Positions 4,868-5,300 of a stretch of 5,300 nt of DNA are shown here, piece by piece. The DNA comes from Candidatus Methanoplasma sp. (GTDB lineage: Archaea > Thermoplasmatota > Thermoplasmata > Methanomassiliicoccales > Methanomethylophilaceae): contig JAITCQ010000072.1 of assembly GCA_031283015.1 (NCBI GenBank), forward strand, positions 1-5,300, written 5' to 3'. The position numbers and the translations under genes were made by a program. Positions within the stretch are counted from its first letter, which is position 1, and every line of letters starts with the position of its first letter. Below the pieces are notes generated by a model, which searched no databases, was not told the DNA's origin, and saw only the letters and a program-made list of their open reading frames with translations.

Positions 4868-5300
4868 ACTCGAACCCGTCGAACGTCATGCCGCCGACCA
4901 CTTCTTTCGCTTCTTCTCTCTTCGCCTGATGCTTCTCGAGGAACACGTTGATCTTCTCCGTAAGCATTTGTTTGCATTCCCCGCAGAGGATCTCCCCCCT
5001 CCTGCATTTGTCGGCAAGCTCGTTTACCTTCCCGTCGCTTTCCTCGAACAGGAAATAGTTATACTTGAACACCGCGCAGACCTCCGGGTTCCCGCCCTTC
5101 TCCTTCTGCTCGCTCACGGAAACGCATCCGCCCGTGAAGGCCCTTCCCACTTTCTTTTTCACGTCCTTCTGGGAATCCGTCGTGTAGATCGTTCCGAATT
5201 CGTCAGAGGACGACATCTTGTCCCCGCCTCCGAGGCCGGGGAACATCTTGCAGTAGAGCATGGTGGGTTTCGGGTAATTGAGACCGGGGGCGGCGTCCCT
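4863..5300 (-). CDS. trpS: Tryptophanyl-tRNA synthetase, C-terminal part (5' end outside window)
   Basis: Class I synthetase charging tRNA-Trp in the cytosol. The minus-strand frame is open from the window edge to the TGA at 4865-4863, giving 145 residues. The ATG at 5261 is internal: the upstream codons read RDAAPGLNYPKPT, which continues the family alignment, so this is a fragment cut by the window and not a short gene. FPGLGGGDKMSSSDE (fragment residues 20-34) contains the KMSKS-class signature KMSSS that helps activate ATP. The C-terminal anticodon-binding region includes GGNPEVCAVFKY (69-80), YFLFEE (82-87), the typical GEILCGECKQ (102-111) and EKHQAKREE (122-130). CxxC within CGEC (106-109) and the nearby Cys99 could bind a metal, but that is speculative. 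The HIGH motif and Trp pocket lie outside the window. It sits 4 bp upstream of pheS in the same direction, so the two very likely form an operon whose promoter is off-window. Confidence 0.95.
   Translation of the reverse strand, partial: RDAAPGLNYPKPTMLYCKMFPGLGGGDKMSSSDEFGTIYTTDSQKDVKKKVGRAFTGGCVSVSEQKEKGGNPEVCAVFKYNYFLFEESDGKVNELADKCRRGEILCGECKQMLTEKINVFLEKHQAKREEAKEVVGGMTFDGFEW

Noticed and set aside
4863..5261. Stand-alone 132-residue protein beginning at the ATG at 5261
   Set aside because: The reading frame continues upstream with residues typical of TrpRS just before KMSSS, so the ATG is internal to trpS.
1..5300. tRNA, rRNA, CRISPR, insertion sequence or attachment site
   Set aside because: No T-loop or cloverleaf-like sequence, periodic repeats, transposase frame or terminal inverted repeats were seen, and coding sequence fills almost all of the window.

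Overview
The window looks like chromosomal DNA from a methanogen-related or Thermoplasmata-type euryarchaeon. The pyrH product is the archaeal form of UMP kinase. The release factor is the archaeal/eukaryotic type with a NIKS motif, and dtdA encodes the archaeal/plant DTD2-type deacylase. PheS is the long archaeal form, and promoters are TATA-like with very short or absent leaders. The base composition (mid-50s % GC by eye, not computed), frequent ATA and AGG/AGA codons, and a wHTH protein resembling regulators I associate with Methanomassiliicoccales make a Methanomethylophilus-like member of that order my best guess. That placement is inference, not proof.

Layout, left to right: the 5' part of prf1 (aRF1, minus strand, cut by the window start); a 55-bp divergent promoter gap; pyrH (plus); dtdA (minus, converging on pyrH with a 14-bp overlap); a 54-bp divergent gap with one AT-rich TATA-like core placed correctly for both genes; a plus-strand winged-helix/TPR regulator-like gene starting with GTG; pheS (minus, its stop codon directly abutting that of the regulator); and the 3' part of trpS (minus, cut by the window end), 4 bp upstream of pheS and probably in the same transcript. 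Only about 113 bp lie outside genes. There are no RNA genes, mobile elements, CRISPR arrays or long repeats that I can see.

The theme is translation: Phe and Trp charging (pheS, trpS), removal of D-amino acids from mischarged tRNA (dtdA) and termination (prf1), plus one pyrimidine nucleotide step (pyrH). The five housekeeping genes are orthodox. The least ordinary element is the 408-residue wHTH/TPR protein. It appears to carry both flanks of a STAND-type signalling protein (DNA-binding head, post-NTPase winged helix, TPR tail) without the NTPase core. It is divergently paired with dtdA through a shared promoter core that also contains short repeats suitable for an operator. I found no clear evidence of a wholly new system; the regulator and the compact promoter and terminator architecture deserve follow-up.
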